DNA of 5,631 bases, taken from the NCBI GenBank assembly GCA_022712235.1, contig JALAGW010000079.1, forward strand, positions 1 through 5,631, given 5' to 3'. A program made the translations under genes and the position numbers. Below the pieces are notes generated by a model. The model made no database searches. It was given only the letters and a program-made list of their open reading frames with translations, and was not told where the DNA came from. Shown in pieces: positions 1 through 5,185 of this stretch (positions within the stretch are counted from its first letter, which is position 1; every line of letters starts with the position of its first letter). Origin of the DNA: Brevundimonas sp. GTDB taxonomy: Bacteria > Pseudomonadota > Alphaproteobacteria > Caulobacterales > Caulobacteraceae.

Positions 1-1
1 C

Positions 2-733
2 ATCACCGTCGAGCCGGGCAAGGATGAGGTCACCGGCTTCGTCTTCAAGGTCCAGGCCAACATGGACCCCAACCACCGCGACCGCATCGCCATGTTCCGC
101 ATGGCCTCCGGCAGCTTCAAGCGCGGCATGAAGCTGAAGGTGCAGAACACCGGCAAGTCCCTGTCCGTCAACGCGCCCATCATGTTCTTCGCCTCGGACC
201 GCGAACTGGCCGAGGACGCCTTCGCCGGCGACGTGATCGGCATTCCCAACCACGGGGTCCTGCGCGTCGGCGACAGCCTGTCGGAAAGCGGTCTGGTGCG
301 CTTCGCCGGCCTGCCCAACTTCGCCCCGGAAATCCTGCAGCGCGTCCGCGTCAAGGACCCGCTGAAGGCCAAGCACCTGAAAAAGGCGCTGGAAGGCCTG
401 GCCGAGGAAGGCGTGACCCAGCTGTTCCGCCCCGAACTGGGGTCGGACTTCATCGTCGGCGCCGTCGGCCAGCTGCAGTTCGAGGTCATGGCCGACCGTC
501 TGGGCGAGGAGTACAACCTCGACGTCGTCTTCGAGCCCAGCCCCTACGCCGAGGCCCGCTGGGTCGCGGGCGACAAGGCCGACCTCGATGACTTCGCCGG
601 CAAGTATCGCCCCCAGATGGCCGTCGACATCGACCAGAACCCGGTCTTCCTGGCCAAGTCGTCATGGGAGACGGGCTATGTCTCCGAACGCTTCCCCAAG
701 ATCGCCTTCACCAAGACCAAGGAACGCGGCTGA
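2..733 (+). CDS. prfC: Peptide chain release factor 3, C-terminal part (5' end outside window)
   Basis: RF3 is the cytoplasmic translational GTPase that removes RF1/RF2 from the ribosome after peptide release. The reading frame is open from base 2 and gives 243 residues before a TGA at 731-733. E. coli RF3 has about 529 residues, so a little under half is present; the N-terminal GTP-binding domain with its P-loop lies outside the window. Visible parts are domain II, with the family signature GFVFKVQANMDPNHRDRIA at about residues 12-30 of the fragment, and domain III, starting near LPNFAPEILQRVR and containing DFIVGAVGQLQFEV. These match what I recall of the E. coli protein almost position by position, including the conserved C-terminal ARWV segment and the ERFP motif near the end. 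No frameshift or internal stop is seen. The next gene lies on the same strand 78 bases downstream (by the preferred start) and may be read through. Confidence 0.97.
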   Translation: MTVEPGKDEVTGFVFKVQANMDPNHRDRIAMFRMASGSFKRGMKLKVQNTGKSLSVNAPIMFFASDRELAEDAFAGDVIGIPNHGVLRVGDSLSESGLVRFAGLPNFAPEILQRVRVKDPLKAKHLKKALEGLAEEGVTQLFRPELGSDFIVGAVGQLQFEVMADRLGEEYNLDVVFEPSPYAEARWVAGDKADLDDFAGKYRPQMAVDIDQNPVFLAKSSWETGYVSERFPKIAFTKTKERG

Positions 734-743
734 GCCTCCATGG

Positions 744-759
744 GGCCTGGTCTCAGGCT
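744..759 (+). terminator. Small hairpin just after prfC, possible weak terminator
   Basis: GCCTG at 745-749 and CAGGC at 754-758 form a 5-bp stem around a GTCT loop, with a further G-U pair outside (744/759). It lies 11 bases after the prfC stop. No T-run follows, so it does not look like a standard intrinsic terminator. It could weaken read-through or protect the prfC 3' end, or be chance in GC-rich DNA. It overlaps the upstream ATG (740) of the alternative start of the next gene but lies before the preferred TTG start. Confidence 0.22.
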
Positions 760-800
760 GGACCGCGCCGCCGAAACGAGGCTTAGTGACCCTTCTCGGG

Positions 801-805
801 GGAGG
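801..805 (+). promoter_or_regulatory. Ribosome binding site that decides the start of the first HExxH gene
   Basis: GGAGG, within a run GGGGGAGG, sits 6 bases before an in-frame TTG at 812. This is near-ideal Shine-Dalgarno placement. The in-frame ATG at 740 has no purine-rich element at the right distance. The residues between ATG and TTG (positions 1-24 of the longer form) are charged and do not resemble a signal peptide, whereas those right after TTG do. Confidence 0.75.
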
Positions 806-811
806 TTCGTC

Positions 812-2068
812 TTGTCATCAGCTGTCCATCGTCTCCTGCTCGCCCTGGCGTTGAGCACCCTGACGCCAGCCTCGGCATTCGCGGACTGGAAGCGCGCGGA
901 AAGCCCGCACTTCGTCGTCTATAGCGACGGCTCGGAGCGGTCGCTGCGCGACTACACCCTGAAGCTGGAACGCTTCGACGCGCTTTTGACGTCGCGCTTC
1001 GGCCCCGGCCCCGCAGAGCAGGTGCGCAAGCTGCCGGTCTATCTGGTGGCCGACGCGCGGGCGCTGCGCGTGGCCATTCCCGGCCTCCCCGCCGGCATCG
1101 GCGGCTACTATTCCAGCAGCGAGAACGACGTCTTCGCTGTCCTGGTGCGAGGAGACAGCGATGACCTCCTGCTCCATGAATACAGCCACCACGTCATGGC
1201 CCGAAGCGGCGACGACCGATACCCCGGATGGCTGCGCGAGGGTTTTGCCGAATACTTCGCCACGGCGACGGTGACCCCGAGCGGCCAGGCGTCGTTCGGC
1301 CTGCCGGGTCCCGGTCGTCTGCGCGCTCTGAACCAGAGCGGTTGGCTGCCGATGGACGTCGTGCTGCGGGCCGACGGTTCTTTGGGGATCAATACCGAGA
1401 CGGGCCGAACCATGTTCTACGCCCAGTCCTGGGCCCTGACCCACTGGCTTCTCGCTGACGCGGGCCGGGTTCGGGCCCTGTCGGCCTATGTCGCGGCGGT
1501 CAACGGCGGCCGCGATCCTGTCGAGGCCTGGCAGGCGACCTACAACATGACGCCCGATCAGCTGACAGCCCAGCTTCGCGCCTATCTTCGCGGGCGCATG
1601 GCCTACGCCAAGCTCGACGTCCCGCCGGTCAACCCGGCGATCACCGTCACCCCCCTGTCGCCCGCCGCCGATGTGGTCCTGCTTCCCATGATCAACGCCC
1701 GTTCATGGAATCCCGCCGAGGTCGACGGGCCAGCCCTGCTGAACACCTTGCGGACGGCCGCCGCTCGCTTCCCGGATGATCCCCTGGCCCTGGTCGCGCT
1801 CGGTCGCGCGGAAAAGCGCTGGGGAGACCCCGCCGCCGCCGAGACGGCCTTGACCCGCGCACTCGAACGCCAGCACGACAATGTCGAGGGCCTTATCCTG
1901 ATGGCGGACCTGGCCATGGAGCGCGGGGTGGACGCGGCGGACGCGGCCGAGCGGACACGGCAAGAGGCTCTGGCCCGCGACCTCCTTCGCCGCGCCCTGG
2001 AGGCTGACCCCGCCGACGGCCGGATCTACAGCGCACAGGCCAGATTCCAGCGGGCCGGGTTCCAATGA
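812..2068 (+). CDS. Secreted HExxH putative metallopeptidase with TPR-like C-terminus (DUF1570-like), shorter paralogue
   Basis: From the TTG start the protein has 418 residues (442 if the ATG at 740 were used). The N-terminus is a Sec-type signal peptide: a His-Arg after a few residues, a Leu/Ala-rich core, then ASAFA with probable cleavage before DWKRAE at about residue 25/26. The mature part carries HEYSHH with H122, E123 and H126, then WLREGFAEYF with E143, i.e. HExxH-x16-E as in gluzincin zinc peptidases. A conserved FYAQSWALTHW block is at about 202-212. The C-terminal third has TPR-like helix pairs at about 324-357 (DPLALVALGRAEKRWGD, then AETALTRALE) and about 385-418. It should be exported and bind zinc; the substrate is unknown and activity is inferred from the motif only. 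It resembles the product at 3014-4525, with 19 of the first 39 mature residues identical by hand count, but ends about 80 residues earlier. It may be co-transcribed with prfC. The DUF1570 family assignment is from memory and uncertain. Confidence 0.85.
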   Translation: MSSAVHRLLLALALSTLTPASAFADWKRAESPHFVVYSDGSERSLRDYTLKLERFDALLTSRFGPGPAEQVRKLPVYLVADARALRVAIPGLPAGIGGYYSSSENDVFAVLVRGDSDDLLLHEYSHHVMARSGDDRYPGWLREGFAEYFATATVTPSGQASFGLPGPGRLRALNQSGWLPMDVVLRADGSLGINTETGRTMFYAQSWALTHWLLADAGRVRALSAYVAAVNGGRDPVEAWQATYNMTPDQLTAQLRAYLRGRMAYAKLDVPPVNPAITVTPLSPAADVVLLPMINARSWNPAEVDGPALLNTLRTAAARFPDDPLALVALGRAEKRWGDPAAAETALTRALERQHDNVEGLILMADLAMERGVDAADAAERTRQEALARDLLRRALEADPADGRIYSAQARFQRAGFQ

Positions 2069-2095
2069 GCCGCGGCGCCCGCCTTCTGATCCTTC

Positions 2096-2860
2096 TCAGG
2101 TCTTGCTGATCGACACCCCGCCGTCGACCAGCATGGCCGTGCCGGTCATGAAGCTGGAGGCGTCGGACGCCAGGAAGAGGGCGGCGCGGGCGATTTCGTC
2201 CGGGCTCGCCATCCGCTTCAGGGCGTGCATGCCTTCGACGAAGGCGATGATCTCGGGCGTGTGGGCGAACTCTCGTCCGGCTTCCGTGTCCGTGCCGCCG
2301 GGCAGCAGGCAGTTGCTGCGCAACCCCCTGGGTCCGAACTCGGCGGCGATGACCCGCGACAGGCCGACCAGACCCGCCTTGGCCGCCGCATAGGCCGCCA
2401 TGCCCGGCATGCCGATGGCGTGGCCCACGAAGGTCGAGGTGAAGATCAGCGAGCCGCCGCCGCGCTCCAGCATGGCCGGGATCTGATGCCTGGCGCCCAG
2501 GAAGGCGGCGGTCAGGTTCACATCCAGGGTGTCGCGCCAGCGCTCCAGCGTGCTCTCGGGCGTCGGCTCATTGGCGCCGATGGCCCCAGCGTTGTTCAGG
2601 GCCACGTCCAGACCGCCGAAGCGTTCGACCGCCGTGCTCACCAGCCGCTCGGCCAGGGCCTCGTCGCGAATGTCGCCCGGCACGGCGACGGCGCGTCCGC
2701 CCTCGGCCTCAATGGTCGCGACCAGGGCCCCAAGCTGGGCCTCGCGCCGGGCGGTGACGACCACCGCCGCGCCTTCGCGCGCGAAAAGGCGGGCGGCGGC
2801 GGCCCCGATGCCGGAACTGGCTCCGGTGATGACGGCGACCTTGTCGGTGAGTGCGGGCAT
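2096..2860 (-). CDS. Short-chain dehydrogenase/reductase (SDR), classical type
   Basis: This 254-residue protein has the usual length of a classical SDR and should be a soluble cytoplasmic NAD(P)(H)-dependent oxidoreductase with a Rossmann fold. Visible motifs are the cofactor-binding TGASSGIG at residues 12-19, an acidic GDI at about 62-64 near the adenine pocket, NNAG at 89-92, N115 of the catalytic tetrad, the active-site Ser/Thr in FTSTFVG (S142 or T143), and YAAAK with Y157 and K161. The C-terminal LVDGG is also typical. ARR after the second strand (about 37-39) suggests an NADP preference, which is inference. The start is chosen because AAGAGG lies 5 bases before the ATG and MPALTDKVAVITG is a normal SDR beginning; the frame remains open far upstream, antisense to the neighbour, but that extension has no SDR character. 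It is convergent with the first HExxH gene (27 bases between stops) and divergent from the second. The substrate cannot be told from sequence. Confidence 0.95.
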   Translation of the reverse strand: MPALTDKVAVITGASSGIGAAAARLFAREGAAVVVTARREAQLGALVATIEAEGGRAVAVPGDIRDEALAERLVSTAVERFGGLDVALNNAGAIGANEPTPESTLERWRDTLDVNLTAAFLGARHQIPAMLERGGGSLIFTSTFVGHAIGMPGMAAYAAAKAGLVGLSRVIAAEFGPRGLRSNCLLPGGTDTEAGREFAHTPEIIAFVEGMHALKRMASPDEIARAALFLASDASSFMTGTAMLVDGGVSISKT

Positions 2861-2963
2861 GACGACCTCTTGCGGGATGAAGGAGGCGGCCTTCCTTTCA
2901 TGGCCCGACGCCGGGGTCTGGCGGTCTTCGGACGCGGCGTTCAGCCTGCGGCCAACCGTCGTT

Positions 2964-2992
2964 TTGCGATTGTCACGCGCGGTCGGTAATCT
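2964..2992 (+). promoter_or_regulatory. Candidate sigma-70-like promoter of the second HExxH gene
   Basis: TTGCGA (2964-2969, 4 of 6 to TTGACA) and TAATCT (2987-2992, 3 of 6 to TATAAT) are separated by exactly 17 bases. Transcription would begin near 2998-3000, right before the ribosome binding site at 3000-3006, and would exclude translation from the GTG at 2993. The match is modest and alphaproteobacterial promoters differ from the E. coli consensus. Confidence 0.3.
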
Positions 2993-2999
2993 GTGAAAC

Positions 3000-3006
3000 A
3001 GGGGGA
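3000..3006 (+). promoter_or_regulatory. Ribosome binding site that decides the start of the second HExxH gene
   Basis: AGGGGGA ends 7 bases before the ATG at 3014, with another ATG immediately after at 3017. A longer in-frame reading from GTG at 2993 has no comparable element upstream and would add seven polar residues (KQGDAD after the initiator) before the signal peptide. Confidence 0.6.
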
Positions 3007-3013
3007 TGCCGAC

Positions 3014-4525
3014 ATGATGATTCAGCGAGATGGCGCGCGTGGCCGCTGGTCGGCCTCGGCCTGGCGCGGCCTGCTTCTGGGCGGCGCCGCCCTGCTGCTT
3101 TCGGCGCAAGCGGCTCAGGCCGAGTGGCGACGCGCCGAGACGGCCAACTTCCTGGTCCATGGCGAAGGCTCCGAGGGCGACCTGCGCCGCCATGCCGCGC
3201 GGCTGGAGCGCTTTGACGCCCTGCTGCGCCGCCAGTTGAACGTGCCGCCGATGGACGGGGCGAGAAAGCTGCCCGTCTATCTGGTCTATACCAACAAGGA
3301 GCTGCGGCAGGTGAACCCCAACCTGGCCGAGGGGGTCGCCGGCTTCTATTCCGCCAGCGAAACCGACGTCTATGCCGTGCTGAACCGGCGCAGCGGCGAC
3401 GACATCCTGTTCCACGAATACGCCCACCACTTCATGTTCCAGAACTTCCCCGGCGGCTATCCGGGCTGGTTCACCGAGGGCTTCGCCGAGTTCTTCATGA
3501 CCGCCTCGGTCGATAATGCGGACAAGGTGACGGTCGGCTATTTCAATCCGGGCCGCCTTCGGACGTTGAACGAAGTCGACTGGATTCCGGTCGAGCAGTT
3601 GCTGACCAGTCGCCCCCGCGACCTTGAAAACCGACGCGCGCGCAGCGCCTTCTACGCCCAGTCCTGGCTGCTGACCCATTACATGTTCATGGACGCCGGG
3701 CGGCGACGGGGGCTGGACGCCTATCTGGCGGCCGTGGCGCGGGGAACGCCGCCGGTCGAGGCGCTTCGGACCCATCTCGGCCACACCCCCGACAGTCTGG
3801 AGGCCGCGCTGAAGGCCTATCTGCGCGGAACCATGAACTATGCGGAGATTCGCATGGCTGAAACCGGTTCGGCGATGCGCTTCCAGACCCTGCCCGCCAG
3901 CGCCGACCGGATGCTGCTGGACAGCCTGAACATCCGCTATCCCAAGTCCGACGCCGAGGCCCTGGCCCTGCTGCAAAAGGTCCGGACCGACGCCGCTCGC
4001 CATCCTGCCGACCGGCTGGCCCTGGTCACCCTGGGGCGGGCCGAATTGAACTGGGGCGACGCCGCCGCCGGCGAGGCCGCTCTGGCACAGGCGCTGGTGG
4101 TCGCGCCCGAAGATTCCGAAGCGCTGCAACTGCTGGCCGGCGCCCGCATCAAGGCCGGGGACGACGCCCCCGACATGCGGGCTCAGAGATACGTCGAGGC
4201 GCAAGCCTATCTGGCGCGGGCTCTGCAGGCCGATCCGACCGACTACCGCATCTATCTGGCCCTGGCCCGCATCCGGCGCATCGCGGACTCCTATCCCAAC
4301 GACAACGACCTGCAGACCTGGCGCCTCGCCGTCGCCTATGCGCCCCAGGTGATGAGCGCCCGCGCCCAGGCCGCCGACGCCCTGCTTCAGGTCGATCGCC
4401 GCGCCGAGGCGGCGGCCATGCTGACCCCGATGGCCAACAACCCGCACGGCGGCGAGAATGTGGAGCGCGCCCGCGCCCTGCTGGATCAGATCCGAGCCGA
4501 GACGGGCGAAGTCGCCTCAGACTGA
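3014..4525 (+). CDS. Secreted HExxH putative metallopeptidase with TPR-like C-terminus (DUF1570-like), longer paralogue
   Basis: The protein has 503 residues from the ATG at 3014 (502 from 3017, 510 from GTG 2993). Residues 1-36 form a long signal peptide: Arg-rich n-region, core WRGLLLGGAALLLSA, then AQAAQA with cleavage expected before EWRRAE. No twin-Arg motif is evident, so Sec export is likely. The mature domain has HEYAHH with H134, E135, H138 and FTEGFAEFF with E155, the same HExxH-x16-E zinc-site layout as the paralogue at 812-2068; RKLPVYLV, FYAQSW and AYLRG..NYA blocks are also shared. From about residue 320, helical TPR-like repeats follow (LALVTLGRAELNWGDAAAGE, then AYLARALQADPTDYRIYLAL). 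About 80 further residues, to the end, have no counterpart in the shorter paralogue and are also Ala-rich and helical. Probable role: periplasmic or envelope zinc peptidase or peptidase-like protein, substrate unknown. Divergent from the SDR; its last 9 bases overlap the 3' end of the membrane-protein gene on the other strand. Confidence 0.88.
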   Translation: MMIQRDGARGRWSASAWRGLLLGGAALLLSAQAAQAEWRRAETANFLVHGEGSEGDLRRHAARLERFDALLRRQLNVPPMDGARKLPVYLVYTNKELRQVNPNLAEGVAGFYSASETDVYAVLNRRSGDDILFHEYAHHFMFQNFPGGYPGWFTEGFAEFFMTASVDNADKVTVGYFNPGRLRTLNEVDWIPVEQLLTSRPRDLENRRARSAFYAQSWLLTHYMFMDAGRRRGLDAYLAAVARGTPPVEALRTHLGHTPDSLEAALKAYLRGTMNYAEIRMAETGSAMRFQTLPASADRMLLDSLNIRYPKSDAEALALLQKVRTDAARHPADRLALVTLGRAELNWGDAAAGEAALAQALVVAPEDSEALQLLAGARIKAGDDAPDMRAQRYVEAQAYLARALQADPTDYRIYLALARIRRIADSYPNDNDLQTWRLAVAYAPQVMSARAQAADALLQVDRRAEAAAMLTPMANNPHGGENVERARALLDQIRAETGEVASD

Positions 4526-5125
4526 CGGCGCGGGCTCGGTCTCCCGCTTCGGGGCGATCTCGAAGCGGGCCATGAACCACTGGACCAGAGGCCCGTTGGC
4601 CAGGGCGTAGAGGACCGTGCCGACCCCGGCGACGCCGCCCAGCAGCCAGCCGATGGCCAGGACCGCGACCTCGATGGCGGTCCTGGCCCAGCCGATGCGC
4701 CAGCCGCTGATTCGCACCAGACCGGTGGTCAGGCCGTCGCGCGGGCCGGGGCCGAGGCCGGCGCCGATATAGGCCGCCGTCGCCGCGCCGTTCAGGACGA
4801 TGGCTGCCGTCAGGAAGGCGATCCGCAGCGCCAGACCCTCGATGGGCGGCAGAGCCCACAGCGCCACATCCGCCGCCGTGCCGATCAGCAGGACGTTGCA
4901 GATGGTGCCCACGCCCGGCTTCTGGCGCAGCGGAATCCAGACCAGCAGGACCAGCAGCCCGACCAGATTAACCACCATCCCCAGGCTGATCCCCGTCCGC
5001 TCCGACAGGCCCTGATGCAGGACGCTCCACGGATTGAGGCCCAGATCGGCCCGGACCATGAGGGCCAGGGACGCCCCGTAGAGCAGGAGGCCGATCTGAA
5101 GCTGGATGAAGCGACGCATGAACAT
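4517..5125 (-). CDS. yczE: YczE/YyaS/YitT-like integral membrane protein
   Basis: The product has 202 residues and is strongly hydrophobic. Probable membrane segments lie near residues 6-24, 46-64, 71-91, 98-121, 149-164 and 168-185. The loop GLGPGPRDGLTTGL (about 123-136) followed by GWRIGWARTAIEV is the hallmark of the YczE family as I know it; DLGLNPWSVLHQGL near the N-terminus is also typical. Transport activity is suspected but the substrate is unknown; a Bacillus homologue has been linked to antibiotic production. The start at ATG 5125 has no clear Shine-Dalgarno; ATG 5119 two codons on is an equal alternative. The 3' end runs convergently into the HExxH gene with a 9-base overlap. The divergent regulator gene at 5186 matches the recurrent yczR-yczE pairing, which supports this assignment. 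Confidence 0.88.
   Translation of the reverse strand: MFMRRFIQLQIGLLLYGASLALMVRADLGLNPWSVLHQGLSERTGISLGMVVNLVGLLVLLVWIPLRQKPGVGTICNVLLIGTAADVALWALPPIEGLALRIAFLTAAIVLNGAATAAYIGAGLGPGPRDGLTTGLVRISGWRIGWARTAIEVAVLAIGWLLGGVAGVGTVLYALANGPLVQWFMARFEIAPKRETEPAPSV
4543..4569. terminator. Perfect 9-bp inverted repeat downstream of the second HExxH gene
   Basis: CCCGCTTCG (4543-4551) and CGAAGCGGG (4561-4569) pair perfectly around a 9-base loop. The structure starts 17 bases after the plus-strand stop codon and lies inside the last codons of the minus-strand membrane-protein gene (within its cytoplasmic tail FEIAPKRE). It is well placed to end or protect the plus-strand transcript. No T-run follows on either strand, so it is not a textbook intrinsic terminator and could be a Rho-assisted or 3'-end stabilising hairpin. 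Confidence 0.4.
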
Positions 5126-5185
5126 GGGGCCATACAGTCGATAATTGGCCTTGTTTTATAGAGCCGATTTTATGACGATGGCCTT
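5126..5185. promoter_or_regulatory. Shared divergent promoter/operator region of yczE-like gene and MocR-type regulator
   Basis: This 60-base region has a distinctly AT-rich core (about 5141-5178) in GC-rich surroundings. For the plus strand, TTGGCC (5145-5150) and TTTTAT (5168-5173), each 4 of 6 to consensus, are 17 bases apart. Transcription would start near 5180, almost at the regulator's ATG. On the minus strand TATAAA (5160-5155) is a possible -10 but lacks a good -35. A 7-base direct repeat TGGCCTT (5146-5152 and 5179-5185) spans the region, and ATGGCC occurs inverted at 5133-5128. Confidence 0.55.
5146..5185 (+). repeat. TGGCCTT direct repeat, candidate regulator binding site
   Basis: Two exact copies of TGGCCTT (5146-5152 and 5179-5185) are 33 bases apart start to start, about three helical turns. 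The left copy overlaps the candidate -35 of the regulator gene and the right copy abuts its start codon. Each is preceded by CGAT (5139-5142 and 5176-5179). MocR-family regulators such as GabR are known to bind spaced direct repeats, so this is a reasonable autoregulatory operator; binding is inferred. Confidence 0.4.

Larger units (their letters stand above)
2861..3013. promoter_or_regulatory. Divergent intergenic region between the SDR and the second HExxH gene
   Basis: These 153 bases must hold the promoters of both flanking genes. On the minus strand AAGAGG (2871-2866) is the SDR ribosome binding site. An imperfect inverted repeat AAGGAGGC / GCCTTCCTT (2880-2887 and 2889-2897, one extra T) lies in the SDR leader and could be an operator half-site pair or chance. 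The right end is less GC-rich and carries the candidate plus-strand promoter listed separately. No small gene with a convincing start is seen here. Confidence 0.5.

Noticed and set aside
818..1444. 208-codon minus-strand frame inside the first HExxH gene
   Set aside because: The plus frame has a signal peptide, zinc motif and a matching paralogue; the minus frame has none of these and is expected by chance in GC-rich DNA.
2069..2095. Possible bidirectional terminator between the first HExxH gene and the SDR (CTGA...TCAG)
   Set aside because: Only four base pairs are formed and no T-run is present, so it cannot be told from chance.
2225..2989. 254-codon plus-strand frame opposite the SDR gene
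   Set aside because: It has no recognisable domain, while the minus strand encodes all SDR signature motifs.
2861..4447. A minus-strand frame continuous with the SDR gene, adding about 529 codons antisense to the second HExxH gene
   Set aside because: The extension is rich in Gly, Gln, Val and His without domain features, mirrors the codon bias of the opposite strand, and the SDR has its own ribosome binding site and normal N-terminus at 2860. It is an antisense artefact, not a fusion protein.
4149..4859. 236-codon minus-strand frame overlapping both the HExxH gene end and the yczE-like gene
   Set aside because: Its product is Arg/Gly/Pro-rich low-complexity sequence, and the yczE-like frame covering the same DNA has clear membrane segments and family motifs.
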